From positions 372,001 to 436,000 of the forward strand of contig JAJKFH010000755.1 in assembly GCA_023333565.1 (NCBI GenBank): DNA of 64,000 nucleotides, given 5' to 3'. Shown here one piece after another: positions 10,641 to 24,535 of the stretch (its first letter is position 1; every line of letters starts with the position of its first letter). Made by a program: the position numbers and the translations under genes. The stretch comes from Puffinus mauretanicus. Taxonomy: Eukaryota > Chordata > Aves > Procellariiformes > Procellariidae. The notes under the pieces were generated by a model. It was given only the letters and a program-made list of their open reading frames with translations. It searched no databases and was not told the DNA's origin.

Positions 10641-13600
10641 ATTCCTCTAAGCACAGAGGTGGCACAGAGGCACAAAGTGGCATCACCAAGCTGGCAGGGC
10701 TACACTTGTCCTATTTTCCATAGCCACCAGGAAACCAGGTCCTAATGCGGTGAGACCAGCTTGCAAAAGAGACCTGGAGGCAGAGCCAGGAGCAGCAAAG
10801 AGTACTGCGCTCAGCCGCGTCTACACCAAACCGTCATCGCCTCGCTCAACCCTTACTCAGTTTGGACACAGCAGTGGGTAAGGGGGAATTTAGCCCGGAT
10901 GACTCTTCTCAGGAGAGCAGCGATTGCGCTCAGCTCTGGACATCTCCTGACTGAAAAAGATATCGACAAATCGGAGGAAGTTCAGAGAGGAGAACAAAAA
11001 TAACAAGGAGGCTGAAGGGATTGGTTTGGAAGAGGAGATTAAAAGAGCTAAATACGGATAACTTGGTTCAACGACAGCTACCTGGGGACACAGTCGTAAC
11101 CTACAACGGGGGATGAAAACACCAAAAGGAGAGAGGAATTACGCAGCGTGATGCAGAGGGAGACAGGAAGGAGAAATGGGACGAATCAAGGATGGGAACA
11201 CTTAAGAAAGACGTCGGTCACAGCTTCCCGGCAGTGAAATTTTTCCTAAGCACACCTGTATTTTCCAAGAGGGAAAATCCTTCATCCTTCCCCTCTCGAT
11301 CTCCTCCTTCCCCTCTCGCCACGTCCCTCCATCAGTACCACAAGGCACCCACATCGCCCCCCACGGCACCCCCTCAGCACCCAACTGCTGCTGACACCCC
11401 AGATCCCCCCCATCCCAGGCTTTAAATCACCAACAGCCACATTGACGGCACTCCCGATACGCGGCAGCAGTCCTCGTCCTTCCACAGAGAGCCAACATCC
11501 AGCAGGTTTGGACTTGCCCAAGTTCAGACAAGGCACCAGCAAATCTCAGGCTGGCCAAATTTTGGCAGGGTTATCTCCTCCTGAGGTTCTTCCACATCAC
11601 AACCATGATAACAAGCATTGCTGTGATGAGAGAGCACCTTCAGCACAGAAGTCCACCTCTACGGCTGGACCAGGAGGTCCATGGCCAAGCAGGGAAGAAA
11701 AAAATCCTCCTCTCATCGCACTGGTCTACCTACAAACGGCAGTCGGCAAGCTGGAGTATTTTCTAAGCACCTCTCCTGTGCAAAAAACCCAATAGCCTGC
11801 GGCAACAAACATTTGGTCTTGAAGGCCTCGTGGACTCTTGTCTCCAAGGCATGAGAAGCCAAGCTGTGCGTTCAGCGCTCATACCTAGAAAATTTGCTTG
11901 GGGAAGGGGTGGTGGGGAAGGAGATGACACGAGTCTCTGCGAGGCAGGGTGCATCTCCTGAGCCACCTGCACAGCTCCTGGAGGAGGTCTGGCACCGGGG
12001 GAGCATCGCTTTGAGGGCACCAGGGGACCACGGCCGGCTTCGACACTTGCCTTGCTGGCACACTGAGAAGCATCACGCCTCATTCCCCTGTCCAGACCGC
12101 GGGGTGCATGCAGCTATGGATCTGGGGGAAAAGAAGCAAATCCATTCATTGGGCACTGCACGCTGCACGCTGCACGCACACCGCAAAAGCAGGAGCATTT
12201 CACACGCGCATCGTAGCTGGGTATTCGCGGCTCCTGGAGAGGCTCAATTCCAGGGCGAGACACACGTACTTCAGATGCGATAAGCAGCAAAGTCTAGGAG
12301 GAGTTTCAGATCTATTTATCCCTCAGGCAAGAGGAGACATCTTCCTTCCATCTATTTAATATTAAAGACCATTTTGGTATGATTTTCACGTCCCAGCCCT
12401 TGTAGGCTGCACGTTTAGGAAGCTGCCTGCTTGGCTCTCATCTCCTCTTCTTTGTAGGTTTTGCCCAAGTCGCCAGGAGAGATCCTGGTGGTTTTCAGAC
12501 ACAAAGCCAGCTCTGCCCGATGGCCTGATGGGGACATTACAGGAGGGGAGCGAGCAAGAAATAAGCCCAACCACGATATACGAGGATGTGGGCAAGCAAG
12601 AGGAGGGTGTCACCACGCATGTCCCATACCAGGTGGCCGCAGAGTAGGGACGAGCGCAGTGCTCCCCTTTGGGGACTCCCATCCGGAGGAGCAGCTCCCA
12701 GCATCACTCGTCGAATAAGTGCCTCCGTCTCCCCGGCACGCAGGACGGAAACCTCAGGCTAAGATGGGGGATGACAAACGTCTTCACTTTTTGTGCTGGG
12801 TCCCACGAATCCTGCATCTTCCTCCACTCCCCAAATCCCAGCTTTCCAGCAAATTTTTTCAAACATGCTATTTTTAAAGCGGCACAAGCCGATACTCCTG
12901 GCTGACAGACGCTGTGCTCTCCCCAGTTCCTCCAGCAATGGCTTGCACCCGCGTCCATCAGTTCCCGCCGGGAACACGCAGGCATCGCTGCCTGCAGGAT
13001 GCAGCAATTCCAATAGAAAGTTTTTCAAGCCGAATCCCGAGGTTTTTTTAATTACTGAAATCAAGCCGCTGTCTCTCTAAGCCCCAAGCAGAACAGCGCC
13101 CAGCCGCACCCACCGACCCCAAGGCAGCACGACATGTGCTCGCGTTGCCATGAAATCTCTACCGATGAGTCGCAGGAGGGGGGGGAAGAGCTTTGCACGT
13201 GAACCAACGGACTCCCATCGCCTGCCATCACTCTGGGTGTTAATTCCAGCCTCTGAGGTGAAAAGCAGCTCGCCCTTCTTCAGCTCAAACACCTCTCGGT
13301 GCCTCTGGTCTGATCAGAAGCATTTGTCAGGAGGCGGCTGAACCGAGCCAGGCTCTGCCCCAGGAGCGTGGGCTTCGCTGCACCGGGGGGAATATCCCAC
13401 CCCGAGCCGGGCTTTGCCGATGAACCCTCCTGCAGTGTAAGTCTGGTTTGTAGGTACCGGTTCGATAACCGCAGCTTCGCTCGGAGCTGCAGCATTCAAC
13501 ACTGCCCATCTGTGACACCCTGAGCGTGACAGCGTCGAGCGAGACACCTCCGCTCCCACCCACCTCCCCGTGCAGCACAAGTCAAGCCCCAGGCACTCAT

Positions 13601-14574
13601 CCTGGGTCCAGTATCTCCTGCGCTGCCCTGGCCAAAAAACCACCCTTGTGTCAGCCGCAGTGCTTTGCAAATCCCACGCCGCCGGCGCTGCCGTGAGCCG
13701 GTGCCCCAGATGCTGGACACAGCTGGGCTGCGATGCCTGAAGGTCTCACCCGGTGGGTTTTGTGCTGACAAGCGACAGCTGCCAGCGGTCGAGCAGCAGG
13801 ACTGCAGAGGATCGATCGCTCGCGGGGAAGCTGAGCAGCCGGGGAGAAGAGGAGACGAGCTAGAGCTGAGCCAGACCGTAACTCATCGCCTGCAGGCTAC
13901 CTACCAGCCCGAGAGCGGCGGGGCCAGGCTGGGGCTTTCAGCACATCTCAGGGAGCGGAGCTTCGCGATCCGCATCACAGGACTACGCCGCCCGCAGCCA
14001 TGCTCCTCCTTGAGAGCACTCGATGTAGAAATAGAAAAATAGCTTCAAGTGGCTGCTTCATCAGCTCCTCCAGACCGTAGCGAGGGGAAGAGCTTGTATC
14101 TGAAATCCAAATAAACCCCTGCCAAAGGGGGATGCCGACACCACCCACAGCTGAAGCTTTCTTCCAGCCCAATTAGGCCCCAGGAAGGTTTTTAGCCTCT
14201 AACCTTGCGTTTCTCAGGCTTCATGTAGGGATACCCATGGGTCACCGAATTCCAGCTAACGAGAAATCGCTCTCCTTCGCCGCAAAACAAAGCCCAACAC
14301 TTGTTTTGAAACGAGACGGAAAACAGTCGCCACCGAAAAACCACCATCCGACGCCGGCAGCCGCTGTGCCTCTTTTCACCAGCAGCACCTTTTGCACATC
14401 CGTGTGCAGGAACGAGATGCTGGGGCTGACGGGCACACGGGTCAGGGGAGCAGCAGGGCTGAGCGCCAGCAAGGTTATATTCAACCAACATGCTGGATTT
14501 TTAGCTAGCATCCCTAAAATAAAACAAAGATGCTGCTACAGATAGATCCACTGTAAGCAAGCCCAGATCTTCAA

Positions 14575-14715
14575 CGATTTTATTCCCTGCCCCGTTGAAA
14601 TGTAATTGATTCTTCACATTAACAGCCAGCTGAGGCAGAACAATCCTAACGTCATGAAAAAGAGCAGAATAATAATAAATACGGGCATTTTAGCGATGCC
14701 CGTGGCCCCGAGCTT
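14575..14715. promoter_or_regulatory. AT-rich candidate non-coding element with hairpin
   Basis: An AT-rich block with TAATTGA, CATTAAC and AATAATAAATA words ends in an inverted repeat: ACGGGCAT (14681-14688) and ATGCCCGT (14696-14703), with a 7-nt spacer. It stands out from the surrounding GC-rich intron. Its function is unknown. Confidence 0.25.
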
Positions 14716-17700
14716 GGACACCTGTTTTTAAAAGTCAACTGCTCCCCCAGGGCCGAGAGGGATCATGGTGCTCTCAGCCAAAACAGGCAACCCATGGAGG
14801 AGAACACAAGTCCTGTTGGGAAAGATGCAACAGAGTCGTAAGTCAGAGCCTGGAAGGTTTTTACGCCCAGCAAGGGGGGCATAAATAGAGGGAGCCCTTG
14901 GCAGGAACGGGGAGTGCGACACTGCAGCCCAGTTGGCCCGGGAAAGCAGCCGTGGGCTCCGCGAGGGAAGACCACCACGGCTGCTGACCACCCCGACTCT
15001 GCCAGCTGCGGAGAGCTCTTCCAAGGCAAGAAAAGTCAACAAGGAGCAAGCGCTGGGGTTAATTACGTGCTGGCTGTGTGTTTCCACCTCCTCCATCCTC
15101 CCCTCCTGCCTTGATGAGAGGTGGGAAGGGATCAGGGAGCCCTTATCTGCTCCCCAGGGCTTTCCACACCCAACGGTTGGCTTCAATGGACACTTAAAAA
15201 GTCGTCTTGCCTAAGAAATGCTGACGGTTCAGAACTGGACTCCACCGAGGGTTCAAGAGCTGGCCTGGAGGCCACAGGTGGGCATCACATGCTGTTCAAG
15301 TCATCCTTCTGGTTGCTTCCATACAAAGGACGCCCTTATCATATAGGGACCCCGCTACCCTACAGAACCACATTCCCAGGCTCCTTGGGAAGCCAGTCCC
15401 ACAATGTTTCTTGGCATTTGATTCCTAATTAGGGATTTTTTTCCAAGTCCAGGTTCTTGGGGAGGAAAAAAAAAAACAAACCAAAAATACAAAACCAAGG
15501 CAAGTGGGACAAGGCAGGACACCAGAGTCCCTCCCAAGAACATCACTGTCACATGCCTGTCCTGGACCGGTGTCATGACCCAATGGCACCCCATAAGAGA
15601 GGATTCCCCATTACCAATGGGATAGTCTTCCAGAGCCCAAACTGGAAGGTAGCGCAATGGTTGGCCAACAGCTTTAGATACCTCTACTTCAGCCTGACGA
15701 AGCAGAAATGCATTTCTTCCTGGAATAAACCCATCTGACCTGTAACCACACTCTCTCTCTTGAAAACACGGAGGTGGCATGTCTGTACACACTCATCTAC
15801 TCTTGCCTTGTACCTGACGGAAAGGAATAACAGCTTTTTATTGACAATCATCATATGAGACATCATTTGGACTGAGGGAGAAGGTCCCCAATGTGCCAAC
15901 TAGCAGCTCCAGGATGCCAGGGCGTGCTAATGGGCTGCTTGTCTGCAGACGGCAGGGCTGCCCCAGGTCGGGGCTATGAAGCAGGCACTGGCCGGGGAGC
16001 AGCAGGGCTCTGCACAGCTGTAGGACACCCTGGGAGTGGGCAGGAAGGTACACACGAAGGCAAGAGGCGGATGGACGGACGGCTGTTTGGGGCAACTCCC
16101 ATGCTTAGAGTGATGTGGGCAGCAAAAGCCCTCCTTGCTCTCACCATCCATCGCTTTGGGTCTCTGCCAATATCTGCACCTGATGGTGGCTTTCGTCAAG
16201 CAGAGGCAGAAGGTGATGCCCCGGTGCCTGTCTGAACATCGCCAAGTTCCTCTCCGCAGCAGATGCCGTGGCCACATCCCCTAAACAATATCGTGTAGCT
16301 CACGCAGGGACAACCAAGGAGCTCCCCGAGGGCATCCAACACAACACAGCCCAGTGGCACAACCCAAGGACACAGTCCTTGGCCAACCCAACCCACTCCC
16401 ACCACGAAAGCAGAAGTACAGGGGCAAAAAAAGAGTTAGGAAGCAAAGCACAGCGTTTTGGAGACGCCATGCTGCCCCAGAGCCGAAGCCAGGGAGGCCT
16501 CTGCTCAAGGGATCAAACGTGCATGGCAGCAGAAGCTGCCAGGAAAGGAGAGGGGCACGGCCGATAGGTAAGATCCAAGAGATGCTTCTTGGCCATGGAG
16601 ACTAAAGACAAAATGCTGGCATTTGAATGGCACTGCCTCGGAGAAGAAAGATGACGGCTGCAGGGATGAAAGCTTTAGCAAAGCTGCATAGGGACTAGGA
16701 AAGGACCAGGGGCTGGGAGGGATTCAATAGGATTAAAGAGTTAAAACTTGGTAAAAAGCCAAGAAATTGCTCTCTTCCTGTGGAGGAACACCACCATGGA
16801 CACGATGGAGAAGCGGATCTGAAGAACGTCCCTGAATAAGGTAACAGTAACTAGAGGAACACAAATTAGGATGTAAAAAGCCAAAGCGACACACCAAAGC
16901 CAACAGGCAGCGCTGGAGGAGCAGCACCGACTTCCAGAAGGAGCAGGTGAAGAGACCAGAAGACACACAAGGTTTCAGAGACAGAGAGGAGGGCACCCAA
17001 TTGGAGTCACTCCAGGGGACTCTGCCTTGGGCAGAGCTACGCAAGCAGGGGGGGGATGTGGGATGCAGACTGGTAGAGGAGAAAAGCCTTTCTCCATTAC
17101 AGTAGCAACCTCCCTTCCCACCCACAGCGGAGAAAATGTCTTCTGTGCCCTCTCTGGCCTCCATGCCAGCAGCCTCTGCAGCTGCTGTCCTCGGAGATTA
17201 CTGAGCCAGGGTCCTGTTCCTTTAGCTGAGCATCTCCCATGGTCCATGGCTGTCACTCTTCTTCCCTTGAAAGCCAAGAGACCGTGACTCATCAGTCATC
17301 CAGCTTTAGCTGCTGCACAAACGATCCCCAGCCCCACAAGATGTCCAACCCATCAGTCATCACAACCTCAGCCTGGCAGCTGCGAGACGCCCCAGAGCAG
17401 AGGCAAGAGGAAGAGCGGGGCCAGCCCCGGCTCTGCCGGCGAGGCGCTGACCCACGCAAACCTCACGCACGCGTTAACCGAAGGCCGCTCCGGAGCTGGA
17501 AACACAAGGCTCAGAGGAGCCCCTACTTCTGCTGCCTCGGGACTGCTTCCACCAGCCACCACAGCACAAGCAGCTGCATCCCACCCTTCCACTAAAACTC
17601 ACTCTGCCCGACCGCTCGCCCACCCTCCTCCACAAGCCCTGACTTGGCCCACCCAACGCTACGCGCTTTCCAGTGCGGATACGGCCATGATGGGACAACC

Positions 17701-20507
17701 AGTGCCACCACAGTCCTCCCAGGGGCCAGGCCCAGCTCAGGGTTTCAGCTCCAGCATTTCACCGCCGTACCAAGGCCGCGGGAGCACGCGTACCGCAGCT
17801 GGAGAGCAGGAGGATGCTCCGGAGCATGGAGACCACTCAAAAATAAAACGAAGGGGTGGGGTTCCCACCTTCTGCTTCCCCCGCGTAGGTCTTCCCCAGG
17901 CTTGGAGGCTTTGTCCAGCACTTCATCAGGCTGACGCATACAACATTGCGCTCGCAAACCAAACCCTGGTCCCCAAGCCAAGGAAAAATACGCATTTTCC
18001 GTTAGACATCAGCTGCAAGAAGCCAGCCACTCTCTGCTCCAGCTTGTTCACGTCCTCAGGAGCAGCGAGAGTCAAACAGCCACCTTCTCGGGCCAGGAGA
18101 GAGATCCCTGCTCCAGCCCCGGCTCTGGGAGGCCCGCGCGGCCGCTGCCCAACGCTGCGGGCAGGAGCCAGCCAACGCGGGGACCTGAGCTGCTTTCCCG
18201 AGTCAGCAGCTCCCACCTCCTCGCACGCAGGCAGAGGAAGACCCCAGAGGAGGGAGGCGAGTGCAGAGACTGCAGACACATCTTGTTTTAATTGCATCAG
18301 CGATTGCTAAGCAATTAATGGCAGGGAGGAGGAGGAACAGGGCACCGGGAGAGAGAAAGGGACACAGCAAGCAAGGGGAAACAATTTACTCCCTCCCTAA
18401 GGAGAGGGGCACTATTTACAGCTGCAGCGGCCTCACCTGCTGCATCCCGCTCCCAGAGCATCCCTTGAGCTGCACCCGGACCACTAGCGTGGCTTTCTTT
18501 GTGCTTTAAGCCCCGAAGTCCTTTTCCTGAAGTCACCTCTTAGCCCCAAACGGAGGTCTGCAACCCTCCCACATGCGCAAACCCTCCTGCACGCTTCCCA
18601 AGAGCCACAAGCCAAAACCCCGGGTCAGGCAAACACCACCGCCAAGGGCGAGCAGGGACTGGAGGTGGAGCCTCCCACCACCGTGCTGGGGCTCTGGTCT
18701 GCAAAGGCACTGCAGCTCCCACCCAAAGCGCTGCCCAGTCCCCGTCGTCACCCCCTGCCCGTCCCACTGACCGCAGCAAGCAGGATAGTGAAGCTCATCC
18801 CTGGGAGACGTCCTTCAAAGTCTCCACGGCTTGATCCCAGAGATCGCAGCTCCCCAAACGCAGCCTGGAAAGCGGAGGCACTGGGATGCCAGAAAAGCAT
18901 CATCGCCAAAAAGCAGCAAACCAAGTGCCAGGATCTGTGACCAGCTTTTCTGCATCTTTAGCCACGAGGAGCAGATGCTTAAGGAAAAGCCCGAATATGG
19001 CAGCACTGACAGCTGGAGCAAAACCCTTCAAGGAAAGGGAAATCAAGCAGGAGCTGCTGGTCTGATCCCCAGCTGGAAAAGCCAGCCCAGAAAGGCAGGC
19101 AGACAAACGAGGAAAGCATCCGTGGGAATTGTCCACCAACCGGTTTGCAGCCTTCTCACCTAACCCTCCTCTTCATCACGTCTGGCAGCCCAGCCCGGTG
19201 ATGTTGCCTGCTCCAGGATGGCAAAGTCAGGCAGCAGCGGTCTCCCCGTGCTCAGCCGAGTGCAGGCAGGCTGGCAGCTCCGCTCGCCTCTGCTCCTGCT
19301 GTTGGAATAAAGCGCTACAGCAATTTTTTGCTCTGTTTAGCGAGTGCCGGGGACTGCCAGCGCTCGCAAAGCTCAGGGCCTGACCATGCCCCCACCGAGC
19401 GATTCCCACTGCAGTTCATCCAGCGACGGAAAATGGCTTTTGGCTCATTAACAAGCCTGTGCCGAGATCAGGGGATTCATCCCCTTTGCTCCCGACAAGA
19501 GACAGGACACCCCAAAACTCAGCTGCGGTAACCCAGCGAGCATGGAGCCAAGAGGAGTCCTTGGCCAGATCCCAAGCCCTCCTCCTGCTTGTTAGCAAAC
19601 CTGCTGGTGGCTTCAAAAATCCAACAAGCTGGGCTCCGAATTCAGGTACGCTTGGAGGAAAGGCACAAGACGCTCCGTGCCAGAAAGCCGCTGGCTCGAG
19701 CGGGGAGCTGGCAGGAAAGGCTCAGCTGGCAGCAGAGGCTTCTCTCCGAGGATACCCGCAGGAACAGCCCGCTTGGTACCCCCAAAGGAGACACCACAAC
19801 ATTTCACTGCATGGATTTCACTGTTTCTAGAAAAAGGATCAGAGGCGCAGACCCCATTTCCAGCACGTGGTTGCTCCTGGGTTGGTTCATGAGCGATCGT
19901 GGCAGGTCAGTGGGGAGCTGGCGTAGTTCAAACCCCACGAGCTGGAAACCTGATGCACCCCAAGGCTGAGCACCGGCCAACTGCTCAAAATCAAGCTTTG
20001 CTACAGCAAAACCGTCTTTCACCCACCGATCCTTGGCTTTTAAAGATTTAGCCTGTCGGTTGGGGGTTGGGCAGCAGTCCTGGTGTCCGTAAGGAGACGT
20101 CCTCCACGTCGCAAGGAGCGCAGGCAGAGGGGTGAGCCATGCCTCCAGCCTGCAGCTGCCTTCTCTGCTCGTCCCTTGGGAAACCACGGTAATAGAGGAG
20201 AGGGGACTGGAAGGGAAGCCTGCCCTGCCTCCGCGCCCCTGGCAGACTCCGATCGCAAGCAGCACGCTCGCCCAGCAGCGAGGAGCGATCGGGTAGCTTC
20301 GCGGCAGATACTGAATTTGCCAAGAAGCAGAAGAGAGGCGCGAAGCAGCAGCAGGCAGTGATTTATAAAGCCGATGTGCCTTTCCAGGTCACATATCGAT
20401 AGGAGCCTCGCCTCCTCCGCGGGCGGGGAGCCAGGCCGATTATCTGTCATATGCTGCAAGACGCGGTGCCAACAGCCAAGCCGAGATCACCCAGCTTGTT
20501 TGGAGGG

Positions 20508-20531
20508 AAAAAAAAAAGAAAAAAAAAAAAA
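20508..20531. repeat. A-rich simple repeat
   Basis: An interrupted run of about 23 adenines with one G. No coding or mobile-element body is visible on either side, so I do not read it as a processed-pseudogene tail. Confidence 0.9.
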
Positions 20532-23500
20532 CCAACACACCACACAGATGCAGGCAACCAGCTTTTGTTCAAGCCCGTGCTTGCCGGTGGTAGGTGAGCA
20601 AGCACATCAGCCTGCGTGAAAGCATGTAACGCCTGGAGGCTGATCCTCCCTTAAGCTCCTGGAAAGAGCGATGGCAACCAGCAGGCAGGAGCATCGCTCA
20701 TGGGAGCAGCTCTGCAGCTGCCCAACACCTGCCCGTGGGTGTTCTCCCACCTCGACTCACCCCAAATTCGGCCCCGGGGTTTTTGCAACATTACAGGCTT
20801 CGGAGGCAGAGCTGGCCGCTCCGTGAATCCTGCCGCTGGTGCGATGCTGCCTGAACACGGAGCCAAGCGATCCCTGCTCCTGTGCTGCCAGGCGAGGAGC
20901 AGGCAGCAAAACAGCCTGTGCAAAAAGAGGGTGTTCGCAGGTCCACTCTTACAAGCCACGTGGCTTTCACAATTAGTCTGTGCTAACAAGCGTGCTGATT
21001 TTTTTTTTTAAGAAACCAATTTTTTCAGAAATTCAAATTTAATACAGCGTTTCCTCCAATTCCTGTTTCCTCTGCCAGACCGGAGGGATAAGCTGAGAGC
21101 CACCTGCACCTGAGTCAGCCGAGAGTCACCAAGCTGAACCATCGCAGCTTGAAGGACACGAGCTTCTGGAGCTGCCGGCTGCCAATGTCGTATTAACCTT
21201 TTTTTCTTTCCTTCTGTTTTACCGAGTAATCCCCAGACGCAGCCACTCTGTGGCAAGATGCCATTCACTATTCCTCAGGGAGCCCCAGAGCCTTTCCTCC
21301 CCCGGGATCAAGAGTGGGAAAAGGTTTGTGGTGCTTGTTTGACAGCCCTGGAGAGCAAATGCAATGCAAATCCCATCCCTTCCCAAGCTTCATCCAGAGC
21401 TTTAAGAGAGAAACCAAATGACATGGGAGAGAAACTCAAGACACGCAGGTTTAGGGTTTGAGAAGCGCTTGCAGATTTTTTTGTTCCCTTGGGTTCTGCC
21501 GAATGCCTCAGAGGATGCCGATTTTCTGAGGAGGGGATATTCAGAGATCCTCCAAAAGAAGTCGTGCAACAACTGAAGCACCTAACCTAATCGCTGATGA
21601 AAACATGACCCAAAACAACGATACAACCGTGTGTTTTGAAGGAATAAAGCAGCCTGGAAGAGCCAAGGTGTCAATGCACCATCATCATCGCTCAGAGTGA
21701 AACAGCTACACAAAGATTTGAGGATTCAGGCGCAGAGGGGCGAGCATGCCTACAGAAAAAGCTTTATTCTAGCTTTTTTAGCCCATTTTGGCCCCACCAG
21801 CTGCACGTCCAGCTCACATAACCAGAAGCAAGGCCAACATGCGTTGCCCCGCGGGACAGGAGGCTCCTCAGAGAGGTGAGACCTCAGCCGCATTAAATCT
21901 AAGCAACACATCTTCACCCGCGACTTCAAACAACATGACACACCGGGAACCTGTCATTAGGTAATCAAGATCCTGATATTTTTACACCCAGGATGTATCA
22001 CTGCAGGCCACGCACAAGCAAGCCACCCATTGCTCCACAGGGATGGTGGGGCCAGCCAAAAATGGGACCGGGAGCTGATGATCTGGGAACAAAAATAAAA
22101 CCTTGGGCTTGTGAGCCAGGCTCTGTCCCAGCCGAGCTTGCGTGCTAGAAGTTTAAGAAGGGGGTTGTTTGCTGACAGCTTAAAGGATTTAAGGGAAGGA
22201 TTAACCACGGCTTTGCTGATGAGGGAACCGGTGGCAAACTCGGAGCAATCCCATGAGCATGGGGAGAAGCTGGAAGAGGACGGGGAAAGGGGGGATGCGC
22301 CTACAACAGCAAAAACAACAGAGACAGTTTGCTTTGCGTAGGGAGCTCAACCAAGAGCTGCTCTTCCAGTCATTAACAACCTTCGTTTGCTGCCCATTAA
22401 ATACGGGGGCAACCAGCTCTGGAGTCCCATCTTCACGGGAGAGCACTGCATCATTTGGGGAACTGAAGGTGCCCAAGTGCTGTACAAGCGAGGACATCAC
22501 AGCCCTCAGTCGTGGATAAAGGTGCCCAAAAAGAAGAGAGTGCAGAAGGCCTGGAGGAGAAGGACATGGTGGTGGGAGTTCTGATCTGGACGTGGGGTAG
22601 GAGGGAAATCCTGCTACAGAGCAGCAGGCAGTGAGGAACTGCAGATCGGCAGCGCCAGCTGATCCAGGAACGCTTCACATTTGTTGCCCAAGAGCTCCAT
22701 AAAGTGTTTACAAATCAGGCTTATATCCAGGTGGACGTAAAAGATAAAAAGCAGGCGGCAGATCTCCTGCTCCAGCTCAGCTACGCACAGAGGAACATGC
22801 AACTGGAGGGGTTCGTTCCAACAAGCACAGGATGCTGGTCACCAGGAACATATGTAGACAGATCGGTAGACTTGTTCGGCAAGCTGGAGCCCAGCAACAA
22901 GGGCATGCTCCAGTTGGGAGCAGCTAATCTACCTGCTCAACCCTCTCCAGCTGCTCGGCAAACGAGCACGGTCCCCTTAAGAGAAAGCACAATCAGTACA
23001 GATTTAGCTGGAAGAGGGTGGGGATATCGCTGAGCTCCAAGCCATGGTCTGAACCTTATCTGCTGCTTTAATACCTATCAGTGTTGATGCAGATTAAAGG
23101 ATTAGTTGGGATTACTGAAGGCAACCCTCCTCGCCCCAGGCGGCGAGGATGGGCATGGGTGCAGCTCTGGCATTCCCCTCTTGCGCCCACAGCCCTTTGC
23201 GCTGCACCCTTGGGAGAGCAGGACCCTACTGAAAGTGTGGAGAGGAGGCTCTCCACGAGCAACGGAAGCCTTGAAATGTCAACCCAACCGCGGGGTAGGG
23301 CTCTCTGGGAAGAAAACCAAGCCTCGGCAGTCAGAACCCCAGCAGGAGTCAGGTTTGTTGTCCCTACGGTGGCCTACCAACACAGGCCACATTCAGCAAG
23401 TCTTCATGGACCGGCACCAACACCAGAAGAAACCATCCCACCACACTCCATCCACAGCCACCCTGGCCCAAAGCCTTCTTTTACCAACACAAGCATTTGT

Positions 23501-24437
23501 GCAACGTTGGGAAACTGCCTGGTTAAAACCTGCTTTTGATGTTGCTCGGCATAGCTTTTAATTGGATCATTTCCCTGACCCAGTTCCCCACATGGCTGCA
23601 CAAACCCCTGAGGCACCAGTGTGGGAAGAGGTGGCCAGGAGCAGGCAGGACACCTCCTGGTGTAGCAGCGAAGCTCCAGTGACCACACAAGCAGGCAGCA
23701 GAGTTCCTGTGCCCAAGCTCACTCTGAACATGAACTTTGTGAGATTTCCCATCTTCCAAGAGATCATAACCAAATATCTGCTGTGTCCAGAGAGCTGCCT
23801 CCTGAAACCTGGCTGGGCTGAAAGCGGTTCAGGACAACAGGCAAGAATGGAGATCCCAAAGCAGAAATATACCCCAACGCTGCCTCCTGTCCCCACGTAC
23901 CCTGCTCCCTTCTCTAGGCAGGAGCCATCAGGTAGGAAGACCATGGCTGTGGTCTTCCCCTGGGCAGCAGGGAGGAAGGCAAGACCTCACATCTCAACCG
24001 GTCATCATCCAGGACAACCCGACTCTTAAGGATAAGGGTACAAAGAGTAGTGGCAAGCCCACAAGCAACAGGCAAGCTGTGTGCAGGCACTCGGAGGATG
24101 CCCGGCAAGGAGAGCAGGCTGCAACATGGCAGAGGAGGTGGAACAGTCCACTTCTGATGTCCAGACAGATTTATGGAGGAGCTAAGAAAATACAAACTTT
24201 CATTTTGGGACAATTTAGCTGGTCAGCAGAGCTGCGGTTTACCAAATGCCAAACAACGAAGCTTTGCTTGTCCAGGGCACTGGTTGCTATTCCTCACACT
24301 TGGCTTAGGAGAGAACAAGATCTTGAGATGCAGGCAGGCTTCAGCGTGCGTCCACATCCCGACACTGCTGCTTTCATGTGCGAGTTGCCTTTGGTGGGAG
24401 ACCCTGCAAGTAGGGAACCACTGGGACACATGAAAGC

Positions 24438-24535
24438 ATCACAGAATGCTTGAGGTTGGAAGGGACCTCTGGAGGTCACCTGGTCCAACCCCCTGCTCAA
24501 GCAGGGCCACTTAGAGCAGGTTGCCCTGCTCCAGG
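24438..24535 (-). mobile_element. CR1 LINE fragment (short 3' end)
   Basis: The plus strand shows the antisense CR1 tail: CACAGAATGCTTGAGGTTGG, then AGGGACCTCTGGAGGTCACCTGGTCCAACCCCC in interrupted form, then CTCAAGCAGGGCCACTTAGAGC. Similarity is lost near 24535, so only about 100 bp of a 5'-truncated copy remains. It belongs to a different CR1 subfamily from the 27.7 kb and 38.3 kb copies (CTCTGGAGGTCA rather than TTCAGAGATCAT). It is oriented with ZNF609. Confidence 0.9.

Larger units (their letters stand above)
10641..24437. other. Intron 2 stretch without recognised genes
   Basis: I see no exon or full repeat here. Notable items are a 12-bp palindrome at 12355-12366, a hairpin at 14681-14703 inside an AT-rich segment, and an interrupted palindrome at 18303-18315. 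There is an A-run at 20508-20531 and a T-run near 21000. The open frame at 16741-16968 on the minus strand is hydrophobic but matches no family I know. Confidence 0.6.

Noticed and set aside
16741..16968. 75-codon hydrophobic minus-strand frame that could encode a membrane peptide
   Set aside because: No family match and no splice sites or promoter. Hydrophobic frames are common on the complement of purine-rich DNA.
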